Shown here in pieces: positions 1-9,400 of a stretch of 15,993 nucleotides of DNA. The DNA is taken from NCBI GenBank assembly GCA_000310025.1, contig FN649735.1:221589-237581 (forward strand), given 5' to 3'. Origin of the DNA: Ectocarpus siliculosus. Taxonomy: Eukaryota > Sar > Phaeophyceae > Ectocarpales > Ectocarpaceae. The position numbers and the translations under genes were made by a program. How positions within the stretch are numbered: position 1 is the stretch's first letter; each line of letters begins with the position of its first letter. Below the pieces are notes generated by a model. It had not been told where the DNA came from and did not search any database. It worked only from the letters and a program-made list of their open reading frames with translations.

Positions 1-335
1 TGTTTGTGTGGCATGTTTTTGTTTTTGATTTAATGGGGTTTTATGTTTGGAGTTTTAACCGTGGGTCCAGGGGGGGGGGGGGGATATCTCAAGGAACCAC
101 CCTGTTCTGCCGTACATCTTTCTTTCGATGTAGCATATCATCAGCCGTAGTCATACAGGACGAAGATAACACAGGGCCTCTCTGTTGTTGTGAATACCCA
201 CAGATAAACGGATTTCCAACCGCAGGTTGCACAATGCTACTCCCGAAAGATAGATTAAGATTCCAAGCCACAACCTGCTACGAACTAGTGTATGTATCCC
301 AGCAGATGTACGAAGTTATTGCACGCACTCTTTAG

Positions 336-383
336 ACTTTAGATCACCGGGGCGATCGGACTTTACATCACCGGGGCGATCGG
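336..383. repeat. 24-bp tandem duplication
   Basis: Two adjacent 24-base copies (336-359 and 360-383) differ at one base. Each ends in ATCACCGGGGCGATCGG, which contains the palindrome CGATCG. The near identity suggests a recent local duplication. Confidence 0.8.
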
Positions 384-719
384 CTCTTATCATCTTGAAA
401 CTACTTATGTTTTGCCGTAGCCCTGTGTGCCCCTGTCTGGCATATCCAACACATATACTGAAAGGTGTGTACACTGGCGCCAGACTAGAAAGCACGAGCA
501 AACACACATGTAGATACATCTAGGGATTGATTTCCCAGCCATCTGGGCGGCTACAAGCTGCTGCTTGCTGCTGTTAGTCTCCCTCCTTGGGAGCGTTAGT
601 CTTTTACGTGATGACTGCGAAACGTGTTCGAAACTCGAATATTTATTCTCGAATTCCACCAAGTGAATTGTGTGATGATCACATACAGTATAGATGCTTA
701 TGTCCATGTTTCTTCGAAA

Positions 720-860
720 CTCTACAAGACGTTCGAATTCCATCATGCGGCTACCTTTCTGTCGCAATATCTCCTCCTCTGTATTTGAAACTGTACACTA
801 CAAGATGTTCGCAAATACAATATGTTCGAATTCCGTCATGTCGCAATCTTTCTAGTTCTT
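720..860. repeat. Diverged two-copy repeat
   Basis: GTTCGAATTCC(A/G)TCATG occurs at 731-747 and 824-840. A partner CTACAAGA(C/T)GTTCG lies at about 722-735 and 789-802, so roughly 90 bases appear duplicated and rearranged. The TTCGAAT core resembles a tRNA T-loop, but no flanking stem or upstream A box is present. Confidence 0.45.
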
Positions 861-1423
861 TCTACCGGAACCTGCCTATCATTGAGAGGCACCCACCCGC
901 TCTATAGCTCAGCCCCCACCTTTCCACACATGCACACACCATCTCTCAAACAGCCCGTAACATGCGCGCCCTCTCCAAAATATAGTTACCGCGTTTTCGA
1001 CGGCGGGCGTGGGGGTTCAGGCTCCAACAATTTTCCAGTTCCAATCTTCGTAGAATGGAGGAGGGGGGCGGGAGAAAAACATCAACAAAACCTTCGCAGA
1101 ATCGGTACACTGAATTGTACATGCGGGTTTGGAGTCTACAGGAGTATGGCGTACCAGATCCTAGGAGACGGGGACTGAAACCATTTCTTCAGCCGCATTG
1201 TTGTACCCGGTATCGATGTTCTCAGCCCTCGTTCTACAACCAAAGACTCTTTTCTGACTACATAGGTGCCCTTGGTGTGCATGTGCGAATCGCACATCCT
1301 CCACGCGGCACTTTTCCTCATCACCACCGGCCACTTCAGAGTGAACATAAATATTTCCAGCGTAAATCATGAGAACGAGAGCGTCTGTTCAAAGTCCGAT
1401 CTACATTTGCAGCTGTACTTTTT

Positions 1424-1447
1424 GTAAAAGTTCACACCCTGTACAAC
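1424..1447 (+). repeat. Left terminal inverted repeat
   Basis: Begins GTAAAAGTTCACACCCTG and ends TACAAC. It is the reverse complement of 2558-2581 except for one base at position 7. Confidence 0.75.
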
Positions 1448-1504
1448 TTTAACTATTCACTAACTAAGTTAGTTGTTTGCCAGACAACTACCGCCTAGGT
1501 GCTC

Positions 1505-1925
1505 GTAAACACCTAGTTGCGCACGCTCCTGAAAGAGTAGTTGTCGACAGGCAACTAGGTGCTCACGATTCTGGAAGAGTAGTTGTCTGCAGGCAACTAG
1601 GTGCGCACGCTCCTGGAAGAGCAGTCGTCTTCAGGCAACTACTGCAGGTGCGCACGATTATGGGAAGAGTAGTTTTCTGCAGGCAACTATGTGCGCACGC
1701 TCCTGGAAGAGTAGTCGTCTTCAGGCAACTAAGTGCGCACGATTCTGGAAGAGTAGCAGGCAACTAGGTACTCACGATTCTGGAAAAGTAGTTGTCTGCA
1801 GGTAACTAGGTGCGCACGCTCCTGGAAGAGTGGTTGTCTCAGGCAACTAGGTGCGCACGCTCCTGGAAGAGTAGTTGTCTGCAGGCAACTAGGTGCGCAT
1901 GCTCCTGGAAGAGTAGTCGTCTTCA
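1505..1925. repeat. ~42-bp tandem array 1 (about 10 copies)
   Basis: Units run roughly GGCAACTAGGTGCGCACGCT followed by CCTGGAAGAGTAGTTGTCTGCA. Each unit junction contains the imperfect palindrome AGTTGTCTGCAGGCAACT. Two variants alternate, CACGCTCCTGG and CACGATTCTGG, so amplification involved more than one founder unit. Some units are shortened, for example near 1755. Open frames across the array, such as 1477-1767, only reflect the repeat and are not treated as genes. Confidence 0.9.
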
Positions 1926-2084
1926 GACTCAACTTTCTTATTCCACATTCCAGTCGACTTCCTATCACCTCTCTCCTACGTATAGCCTTTGGGCTTATAC
2001 ACTACATACACTCATGCCGTGCACAGCAGTTTTTGTTACTGGAATCTCGCCTGTTATTGTCCGGTCGTGCTCATCATCTTCAAA

Positions 2085-2151
2085 ATGGTCGTGCCCATCA
2101 AGCTTGAGCGGTGGGCGAACGAGCTGTTTCAACCAGCAGGGTTCAACCACA
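2085..2151 (+). other. Exon-like segment inside the TIR element
   Basis: An ATG at 2085 opens a short GC-rich frame (begins MVVPIKLERWANELF) that ends at a near-ideal donor, GTAAGTACG, at 2152. Codon use resembles the real exons of this window and differs from the surrounding repeat. It could be the first exon of a former element-encoded gene, a captured host exon, or chance. I do not recognise the peptide and found no partner exon. Confidence 0.3.
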
Positions 2152-2347
2152 GTAAGTACGCTGTCTCGCGCGGATGGCGCTATGTGCTACCGTGCTACCG
2201 TGCTATCAACTTGATACGCCACACCGTGGGGAGGGTTAAGCATGTGCATCACGTGGTCCATCTAGTGCCGTCTACAGCAGTACTGGCTCGTTGGTCTACC
2301 CGTGGCATGAAAAGGAGTCCATCATTCAAACCAATCAATTTATGTTC

Positions 2348-2530
2348 AACTTTAACTAATGACCAACTAAGTTAGTTGTTTGCCAGACAACTACCGGCTA
2401 GCTGTTCGTAAACACCTAGTTGCACACGCTCCTTGAAAATTAGTTGTCTGCAGGCAACTAGGTGCGTACGCTCCTGGAAAAGTGGTTGTCTGCAGGCAAC
2501 TAGGTGCGCACGTTCCTGGAAGAGTAGTTA
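2348..2530. repeat. ~42-bp tandem array 2 (about 3 copies) with copied left end
   Basis: Starts with a direct copy of the left inner terminus (CAACTTTAACTA then AAGTTAGTTGTTTGCCAGAC), followed by three repeat units of the same family as array 1. It leads directly into the right inner inverted repeat. Confidence 0.85.
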
Positions 2531-2557
2531 TCTGGCAAACAACTACCAACTAAAGTG

Positions 2558-2581
2558 GTTGTACAGGGTGTGAAATTTTAC
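2558..2581 (-). repeat. Right terminal inverted repeat
   Basis: Reverse complement of 1424-1447 with one mismatch. Just outside it, CC(C/T)TTCACTTGGCAG occurs twice, at 2581-2595 and 2607-2621. Confidence 0.75.
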
Positions 2582-3263
2582 CCTTCACTTGGCAGCAAAA
2601 AGTTCACCTTTCACTTGGCAGTCGTGTCATTTCGAGGTTGAATTTCATCAACCGCGCCACCACCACGTTGATGTACGCTTCCCGCAGTGTACGGTATTCG
2701 TCATGTCGGCACTCACTCCTTGTTATGTTGCTGCAAACTTGACATGAGCGCATGCATGTGCGACATTGGCAAAGGTTGGCACAGCAGCAGCGGCGAGAAA
2801 CGTGATACCACACACAACATGAAAGCTTTCCTCTCTCCAGCCCCATATGTAGGTGTGTGCGTGTTTCACGCTAACTCCGAGTTTTGTATCTGGGAATAGA
2901 ATCCGCGCAATGTCTCAAAGTTCTTGAACTTATCCCGCAGGAAGCGAAGCGGAAGGTATCGAGCAAGCAGGCAAGACTTTCTCCACGGGGGGCTCTCAAC
3001 CGCAGCACATGCTTTCCTCCGTCAAAGACCCCAGATACCGGCCCGCTTTCAACCAGAGAACTGACGTTGGCCATTGATGTCTGGCGGTCTCCACCCTACC
3101 TACTGGTTGTGTTGCTATGATGACATGATGACTTTTTGAGTGAGATCACCCGGGTTTTCCATTCCTCGCCCACTGCTGTGGTTCTACTTTGGGGTACTTT
3201 CCCACAGGTCTCTCTCGGCCGGTACCGCACTGGCTGGCACCGTAGTCGTACACGGTTTGAGCG
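2582..3263. other. Region upstream of RAD51C
   Basis: No gene is firmly supported. The first 40 bases hold the 15-base direct repeat beside the element's right end. A minus-strand stretch (about 2610-2736) looks mildly exon-like. The rest presumably carries the RAD51C promoter and 5' leader, but I see no convincing TATA box or initiator. An in-frame TGA at 3258-3260 precedes the RAD51C start. Confidence 0.4.
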
Positions 3264-3411
3264 ATGAACGTGCCGCCGATGGGGCCCGCGATGGCTCGCA
3301 CGGAGCTCTCCAGCCTGCCCATTGCTCCGTCCAACCGGGATCGCCTCCTGAGGGCCGGGTTTCGCACCCTAAGAGACGTGGAAGGCGTTCAGCCCTTGGA
3401 CCTTTCACGAG
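3264..3411 (+). CDS. RAD51C exon 1
   Basis: Residues 1-49 plus one base. The segment [13 protein letters not shown] and the following [13 protein letters not shown] align with the RAD51C N-terminus, and Met10 falls where human RAD51C also has a Met. Donor GAG|GTAGGG at 3412, phase 1. Starts at Met6 or Met10 are possible alternatives. Confidence 0.88.
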
Positions 3412-6400
3412 GTAGGGCAAAGTACACGTGCTGCAAGCGCGGCTGGATGTGCACCGGTATTTTTTTTTTTTTTTGCGGCGACGATGACGACTCTGCTGCA
3501 ATGTTATTGCTGCGATGTTTCCGAAATGGGGGCGTTTTTCATGTGCGGCTCTAGCGTGCTCTTTGGCTGGTGTTTACGGTTTTTCGACGTACTCTTTCTC
3601 GACAATGTCTCTGTACGTATTTCACACAGCACCCTAGAAATCGTCCACCCGTAGGTGATGCCTCTAGGAACAACCTGTGTCTTCCCTCTGATTTCTGGCT
3701 GAGTTGCTGTTCTCTGTTTTTCGCGGCAAACCGATTCGCCAGTGTCCCTATTTTATCTTGTCCTTATACATGTGCATAGCTTTATCTTTTGTTTTGTCCA
3801 ACGTTCTGGTTTGTCGGGTCCCCCTTGTAGGGATGGCTCCTACCTCCACTTTTGTACAAAGTGTATCCGTCGTTTTGTGTGAATGTCTTGTCTCCACAGA
3901 TTCGTTGTCTTTGTGATACGGGAGAACAAATCATCCCCGCATGCGCGCCGGTGCCATTCGCTTCCACGGAAACAGCTACTGCTAGATACACTCGGCTTGC
4001 CTCTTTCTGCTTTCGCTCTTGGAGAGCGTTGCTACTGCCCCCCCCCCCTCTCCCGGTTTTGCACCATGCTACAGTTTGCCCGCACGTGCAACCTTGCACA
4101 GCAGTGCTTCCACGAATCACGCCCCTATTTTCCCGCACTCGCACTCTTAATCCTGCACCCACCCGCCCTCGTGCTCACTCCGGTAATGATGCGGGTGATG
4201 CCTCGCTCTCCTGGCGAAGAGCTCAAGGTTTCTTCGCAAGAGGCGTTGGCTATCCTCAGAGATATCTCCGCTGCCACGGGGGCTTCCGCGGAGGGTGGCG
4301 GCGACAACGGGGGTATGGGATCAGCGGCGGCGGCGGTGGCGGGAGGCGTGCTTAGAGGCGGCCTCGCGGGTTCGCAGGCGAGGGAAATGCGCTTGTCGTC
4401 TGTTTGTTGCTGCTGCACAGTACTGTCGTCACGTCTGTGTGGGTGGGGATGCCACCCTCTTTGATTTTCATTGGACTTAGTGTTGGTCGAGGTATAGGTT
4501 TGGTGCAGAACGGTCCCCAGTATGTATGTTTACGTGTGTCACCTGGAGACCCAACGTCTTGGCTTGTGGAGTTCGCCGGCTGTCGACCCTGGCAAACAAC
4601 TCTGTTCTTTCCGTTTCCTCCAGTAATTTTCGTTTTCGCGTTTTTTTCTTGTTTCCTGTTTTGTTTCAGAGGAAATCCCGATCACTTGAATCGAGTAGAT
4701 TGTGGTACAGCACTACGTACACCGCACGTGTTAGCGCCTTGACAACACTCTTCTTTTGGCGATGAAAGGTATTGTTACCCTCTGCCAGCAAGGGGTGAAG
4801 CGATTTCCGTGAGTATTGCCAGAGTCTTTTCTAATTATCACCGCCCGGCACGCGAGAGATATCGGTGTTGCTAAGGGGCGTGATACCCTCCCAGCCCCCC
4901 ACCCCCTGGTTGCAAAGACTTCGGCTTACTTTTCTACCCCCAGCCACCATCCCACAATGTTGAAGACCCTCGCTTGCTTGTACGATCTTGGCCGTGGCGA
5001 CTGGGCAGGCAGGAGCGTCGGCTCGAGAGCTCATCGTGCGGGGCCGGCACAAGAAGCCAATCATTACTTTCTGCCGAGAGATAGACGGCATGATGGGCGG
5101 AGGCGTGCCCAGGGGAGAGCTGACGGAGGTAGGTAGGAGGCAGACCCGTGAATGATGTGCTTCCTGTGGCGGTACGGCTTATGACGGTGGTTGTCCGCCC
5201 ACTTTATCACTCAAACCGAGCAGCGATCATTTTTCGCCTGTGACTTCCTTTTTTTTAGAAAACGCCCAGCGCACTTACTCGGTGTTCGTTGGTGTCGATT
5301 GGCTGGGCTTCGCGGACGACCATTTACCAGCACCTCAATTGTTGCCAAGACTAGAACACCCCCTTTGCCTCGTGGCCACGACCACCACGCACTGCAGCCA
5401 ATCATGTCCCCTAGATCCAGTCCTAGAACAGTTTGCGGGGCTCTTCAGGTAGGCAAACGCCTGCCCGGCGTTGCAAAATTTCCCGATCGATTGTTGGGAT
5501 AAGAGCTTACCAGTACAAACTATTTCCCCACCCCCACGCTTGTTTTCCCTATTTACGAAACACCCTTCCGTCAGGTTTGCGGAACCCCGGGCGTGGGCAA
5601 AACCCAGTTCGGCATGCAGCTGGCGGTAGACGTGCAGATCCCGCACCAGTTCGGCGGCGTCGGCGGCGGTGCCCTGTACATCGACACCGAAGGAAGCCTT
5701 ACCGTAGAGAGGCTGTCCCAGCTGTGCTCGGCGGTGGTGGAACACTTGCAAAAAATTGCCAGGGTGCGTGCGTGTGTTTTTCGTCGCGGGTCGATTTTTG
5801 CCAGGGTGGGGCTGTGTTTCATGCAGACGTTCGACATTTGGTACTGCTGGACTACGCATTAGTCTATAGGCGCGACGGGCCCTAGTACGCGCTAGGCTGC
5901 GGGAAGATGTTGTGCGCTGGGCGTACCGTAAAAAGAGTTGTGTTATAGTATAAGTAATTGTCAGTACACACCACGTACTTTTTAATATGCTGTTCCCGCA
6001 GGGCTTGTATGCTGAGAAGGTTCGTTTCACCAACAGCCGTGTTTCTCTTTCACTATTGTTCTTTTGCTTTTGTCCCGCATGCCGTGCATTGCCACAAAAC
6101 TACGCACCCCGGCGCCCCTTGTATACCCTCTCCCCCTAGAACAAACGCAAGCAAGGAGTTCCAGACCTCGAGTCGGCGGTTCCGACGCAGGAGGCGTTTC
6201 TTGGTGGCATTCACGTCTGGCGGTTACACGACCACGCCGAGCAGTTGGCCGCGGTGAGAGCTGTGTGCTTGGTGTTGTCCGTGCGTGTCTTTGCCAGCAA
6301 AGTGCCTCATGCGTCCTCCTAGGTCGAGCTTTTTCCCACCGTCTGTTTTTTTTTTTGTGGCGCGGAACGCATCCCCGGTGTATGGAGCCAATCCCCCATA

Positions 6401-9400
6401 CTTACGGCGTCGATTGCACGGGCCACGGATTTACTGGCGATCCTCGGGCGTACGCGGCGATGTACCGACGAGCCCCCTGGATGCCCCCCAGAAGGAAACG
6501 TGAGAAAGACTAGTCAGCTGCCGAGAGCGAAGATGTCCCCGAAGCACAAAAAACGTCGAAATTGTTTACAGACATGTACGGGACCAGTGGAGTGGTCTGT
6601 ATCGAAGGGTGCCGGTCAAAGCATGTCCGCAAATCGTGGTCCAGTTGGTAGAAGAATGGGGTGAATGCCGCCGTCTCGAACAGCATACGTATGTTCGTTG
6701 GAATTGGCTCTGGTAGGGATCAGGGTGGTGCTCCCTCCTGCTCAAACTGAGATGCGCCATAACCCCTCCAGAGGCTGGCGGCAATGGCTTGTGCAGAGTT
6801 GCACGATAACCCATCGAGGTCCTCGCGGGAATATTTCTGACAAGGTGCACGATAGCACATCCAGAGCCTCGTGGCAATAGTTTGTGATGAGGTACACGAT
6901 AGCCTATCCAGGTCCTGGCGGCAATAGTTTGTGCTGAGTTGCACGATAACGTATCCTGAGCCTCGCGGGCAGTATTCATGATGAGGTGTACGATAGTACA
7001 TCCAGGGCCTCGTGGCGATGTAGCTTGTGCTGAGGTGCACGATAGCCCATCTAGAGCCTCGCGGGCAATAGTTTGTGAAACACTAGTCCCCCTTTGATCC
7101 TGGCACGACCACGGCCCGGCCCCCTTACCCTCCCCCTCCCCGGCCGGACGTTTAGGTGCGAACCCTCCCCGAGTTTCTGGTAGCACACCCGGAGGTGAAG
7201 CTTGTGGTGATGGACAGTGTGGCGTTTCACTTCCGACACGCCTTCCAGGTGCGCTGTGGCATTGCATGGTGATGGGAAGTGTTGGCACTTGTTTGGTACG
7301 GTATGGTTGGGGTTGTATTTTTGTTCATGTCGAAGGAATCCAACACCTGCTACAAAAGGAGAGGAAGAACGTGGGTACAGAGAAAATCGTTGGACCCCAT
7401 GTGGTGCCCAAACCTTTCTGCGGTCGCTGCCGTGTGGCGTGAGTAAACGCAGTGATTGGCAGGGTTTCTCGCTATTGTGCCAGCCAGGTGCGTTTCGCCG
7501 CAACGTATTCAAGGCATGTTGCTCTTTCGGAAGACAGTCAGTAGAGGTGCAGGTGCTCTGAAACATGCGGTATAGATTTCCATGTGGGTGCACGCGGACG
7601 TAAGAATCAGCAGCCCTCTTTTTGGTGTGGCTTGCATTCTACAGCCTAAGCGTTTCTTCATTTTGATGTCCACAGTATTCAGTATTCAGTATTCAGTATT
7701 CAGAGAACAAATGTTGACCATTGTTGCGGCCCCTTTTCTTTGGGAGTAAGGCCAGCCCAAGAGCTTGCTTCGGAAAGATTCTTGTCCACGCAAAAGCCAA
7801 CAAGCCTCTAACCTCAACCAGATACAATCGCACGCAAACACAAGAACACGACTGAACGCTGTTTTTCTTTTTCTCTGAACTGTGAGTAGTATTCCGTCAT
7901 CGCCTCAAGACCACCGCACAGAGGACATGGGCGTTTTTTTGCTTTTTCTCTTTTTGTAATCTTCGTAAGCACGTAAGCACTTGGTGCGGTGTGGTGAGTG
8001 TGTCTCGTCGGTGGCTTCACACGATGACAACGGTACACAGCTCGCTTGCTTGCTTCGGTTCCCTGATACCATGGTATGCCGAAGAATCCAATCTACAACG
8101 GTAGCTCGCTTGCTTGCTTCGGTTCCTTGACACCATGGTATGCCGAAGAATCCAATCTACAACGGTAGCTCGCTTACTTGCTTCAGTTCCCTGATACCAT
8201 GGTATGCCGAAGAATCCAATCTACAACGGTAGCTCGCTCGCTTGCTTGCTTGCTTGCTTCGGTTCCCTGTTTCCATGCTCTACCGAAAATCCGACCTCTC
8301 TTCTTGACCGCTGCCCGCCCGTGTGTCCAATGTCCCTTACGGGGGGTGTAGGACATGAGCGTGCGCACTCGTATGCTGAGCAGGATGGCGCAGCAGCTGA
8401 ACGAGGTCGCGCAGGCGCACTCGCTAGCGGTAAGACGGACGGTACGGCGAAGGGAAAAATCACTTGCTGCTCGCGTGATGTCATTCTATCGCGCATCCCT
8501 TTCGCGACGGGGGCATTCGTATACCACCATCTCTCGGAGGGCTCTTGGAGTGCCTTCCGGCAACGAAATGGGCATAGCGTTAATTACAGCGATGTTCCTC
8601 CGTGTTACACGGTGTAGAGGTAGGTTGCGCGCAGCCAATTCTCGGTATATTCTTTTCTTCGTATGTGACGTACCGAATGGCCCTCTACGCCCCCCTACCC
8701 ATCCATGTGACCCCCCTCAAAAGGTCCTGACATGTTGTAAAGTAGTGCGTAGGGATGCTTCATGTTTTAGTGGGGACCGATTCCGCTCAATACTGTTACC
8801 TCTTACTTATTTGCCAACCTGGGATGCTGGTCACTGAAAACAGGTAACTTACGACGGGCCTTCACCGAGGACCTTGCAGTATGACCAGCTGCGCACAAAC
8901 TCTTATGGATTTGGGTCCGTGATGATGCCGTCGATTTCGTTTTCTTGTTTTCGTACGGTTGTGGGTTAGGGCTTGACCCCTAATCCCACTTGCTTTGGGG
9001 CGGGATATACTCCGTACCAGCACGTGTCTTAAACGAGTCTGTCCGACGCATGGTTGCACGGAATCGAGCCGGTTTTCCTCTTCCAGGCGGGTTATCTTCG
9101 TGCTTTCGCTTCGCCCACAACTTTTACCTCTGAGTAGTCTTTTTCAAGCTGTGTCCTTGATGAAATCACTGGAGGAGAGGCTTCCACTGTAGCATCGCGT
9201 TATGACGGTGAGTACACACCAAGGGAACCCGGGGAACGACTCCGCCCCCCACGATGACACCACTTTTGATGTTGTCAAACCCGAAACCGTACAATCTAGG
9301 TGGTCCTCGTGAACCAGATGACCACGAAGGTTATGACCGGACATCGCGGAGAGTCCTCGTTGGTCCCGGCGCTGGGGGAAAGCTGGGCACACGCCGCAAC

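Larger units (their letters stand above)
1..1423. other. Gene-free left flank
   Basis: I see no supportable gene here. Open frames on both strands are short, overlap each other and show no recognisable domain or exon-like codon use. The stretch holds a run of 14 G (70-83), a 24-base tandem duplication (336-383) and a diverged two-copy repeat (about 720-860). A downstream part or untranslated region of a neighbouring gene cannot be excluded. Confidence 0.5.
1424..2581. mobile_element. Non-autonomous TIR element with subterminal arrays
   Basis: The unit is bounded by 24-base inverted repeats at 1424-1447 and 2558-2581 that match at 23 of 24 positions. A second inner inverted pair built on TAGTTGTTTGCCAGA lies at about 1470-1491 and 2524-2546. 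Between them are two arrays of a ~42-base repeat and a unique centre (about 1926-2347). No transposase-like reading frame is visible, so the element would be non-autonomous. The terminal bases would allow a TA target duplication as in Tc1/mariner-like elements, but no longer target duplication is evident and the superfamily is undetermined. The second array starts with a direct copy of the left inner end (about 1445-1520 repeated at 2348-2425), which suggests internal duplication or nesting. Confidence 0.65.
7249..8351 (+). other. RAD51C intron 6
   Basis: 1103 bases, the longest intron. It holds a four-copy 7-base repeat and a four-copy 64-base repeat directly before exon 7. The acceptor GGTGTAG lacks a strong polypyrimidine tract. 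Confidence 0.8.

Noticed and set aside
724-840. GTTCGAATTCC words as tRNA T-loops
   Set aside because: Flanking bases do not form a T stem and no acceptor or anticodon arm can be drawn.
1477-1767. 96-codon open frame with repeated RQLGAHAPGRVVV-like peptides
   Set aside because: It is only the 42-base array read in frame. Units of unequal length break the pattern and antisense frames are equally open.
1424-2581. CRISPR-like interpretation of the 42-base arrays
   Set aside because: Units are contiguous without unique spacers, and the locus is in intron-containing eukaryotic DNA.
2871-3120. Overlapping plus and minus open frames just upstream of RAD51C
   Set aside because: Neither has recognisable motifs or convincing splice borders. 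An upstream RAD51C exon is also unnecessary because an in-frame stop directly precedes the ATG.
5335-6033. 232-codon minus-strand open frame
   Set aside because: It is antisense to RAD51C exon 4, which is GC3-rich and so leaves the opposite strand open. No recognisable motif.
6566-7288. 240-codon minus-strand open frame
   Set aside because: It lies over the 47-base array and antisense to RAD51C exon 6. Its repetitive peptide mirrors the DNA repeat and no domain is visible.
8995-9192. 65-codon frame in RAD51C intron 7 ending [10 protein letters not shown]
   Set aside because: It stops before the next donor, is not needed for the conserved exon 7 to exon 8 junction, and shows no homology.
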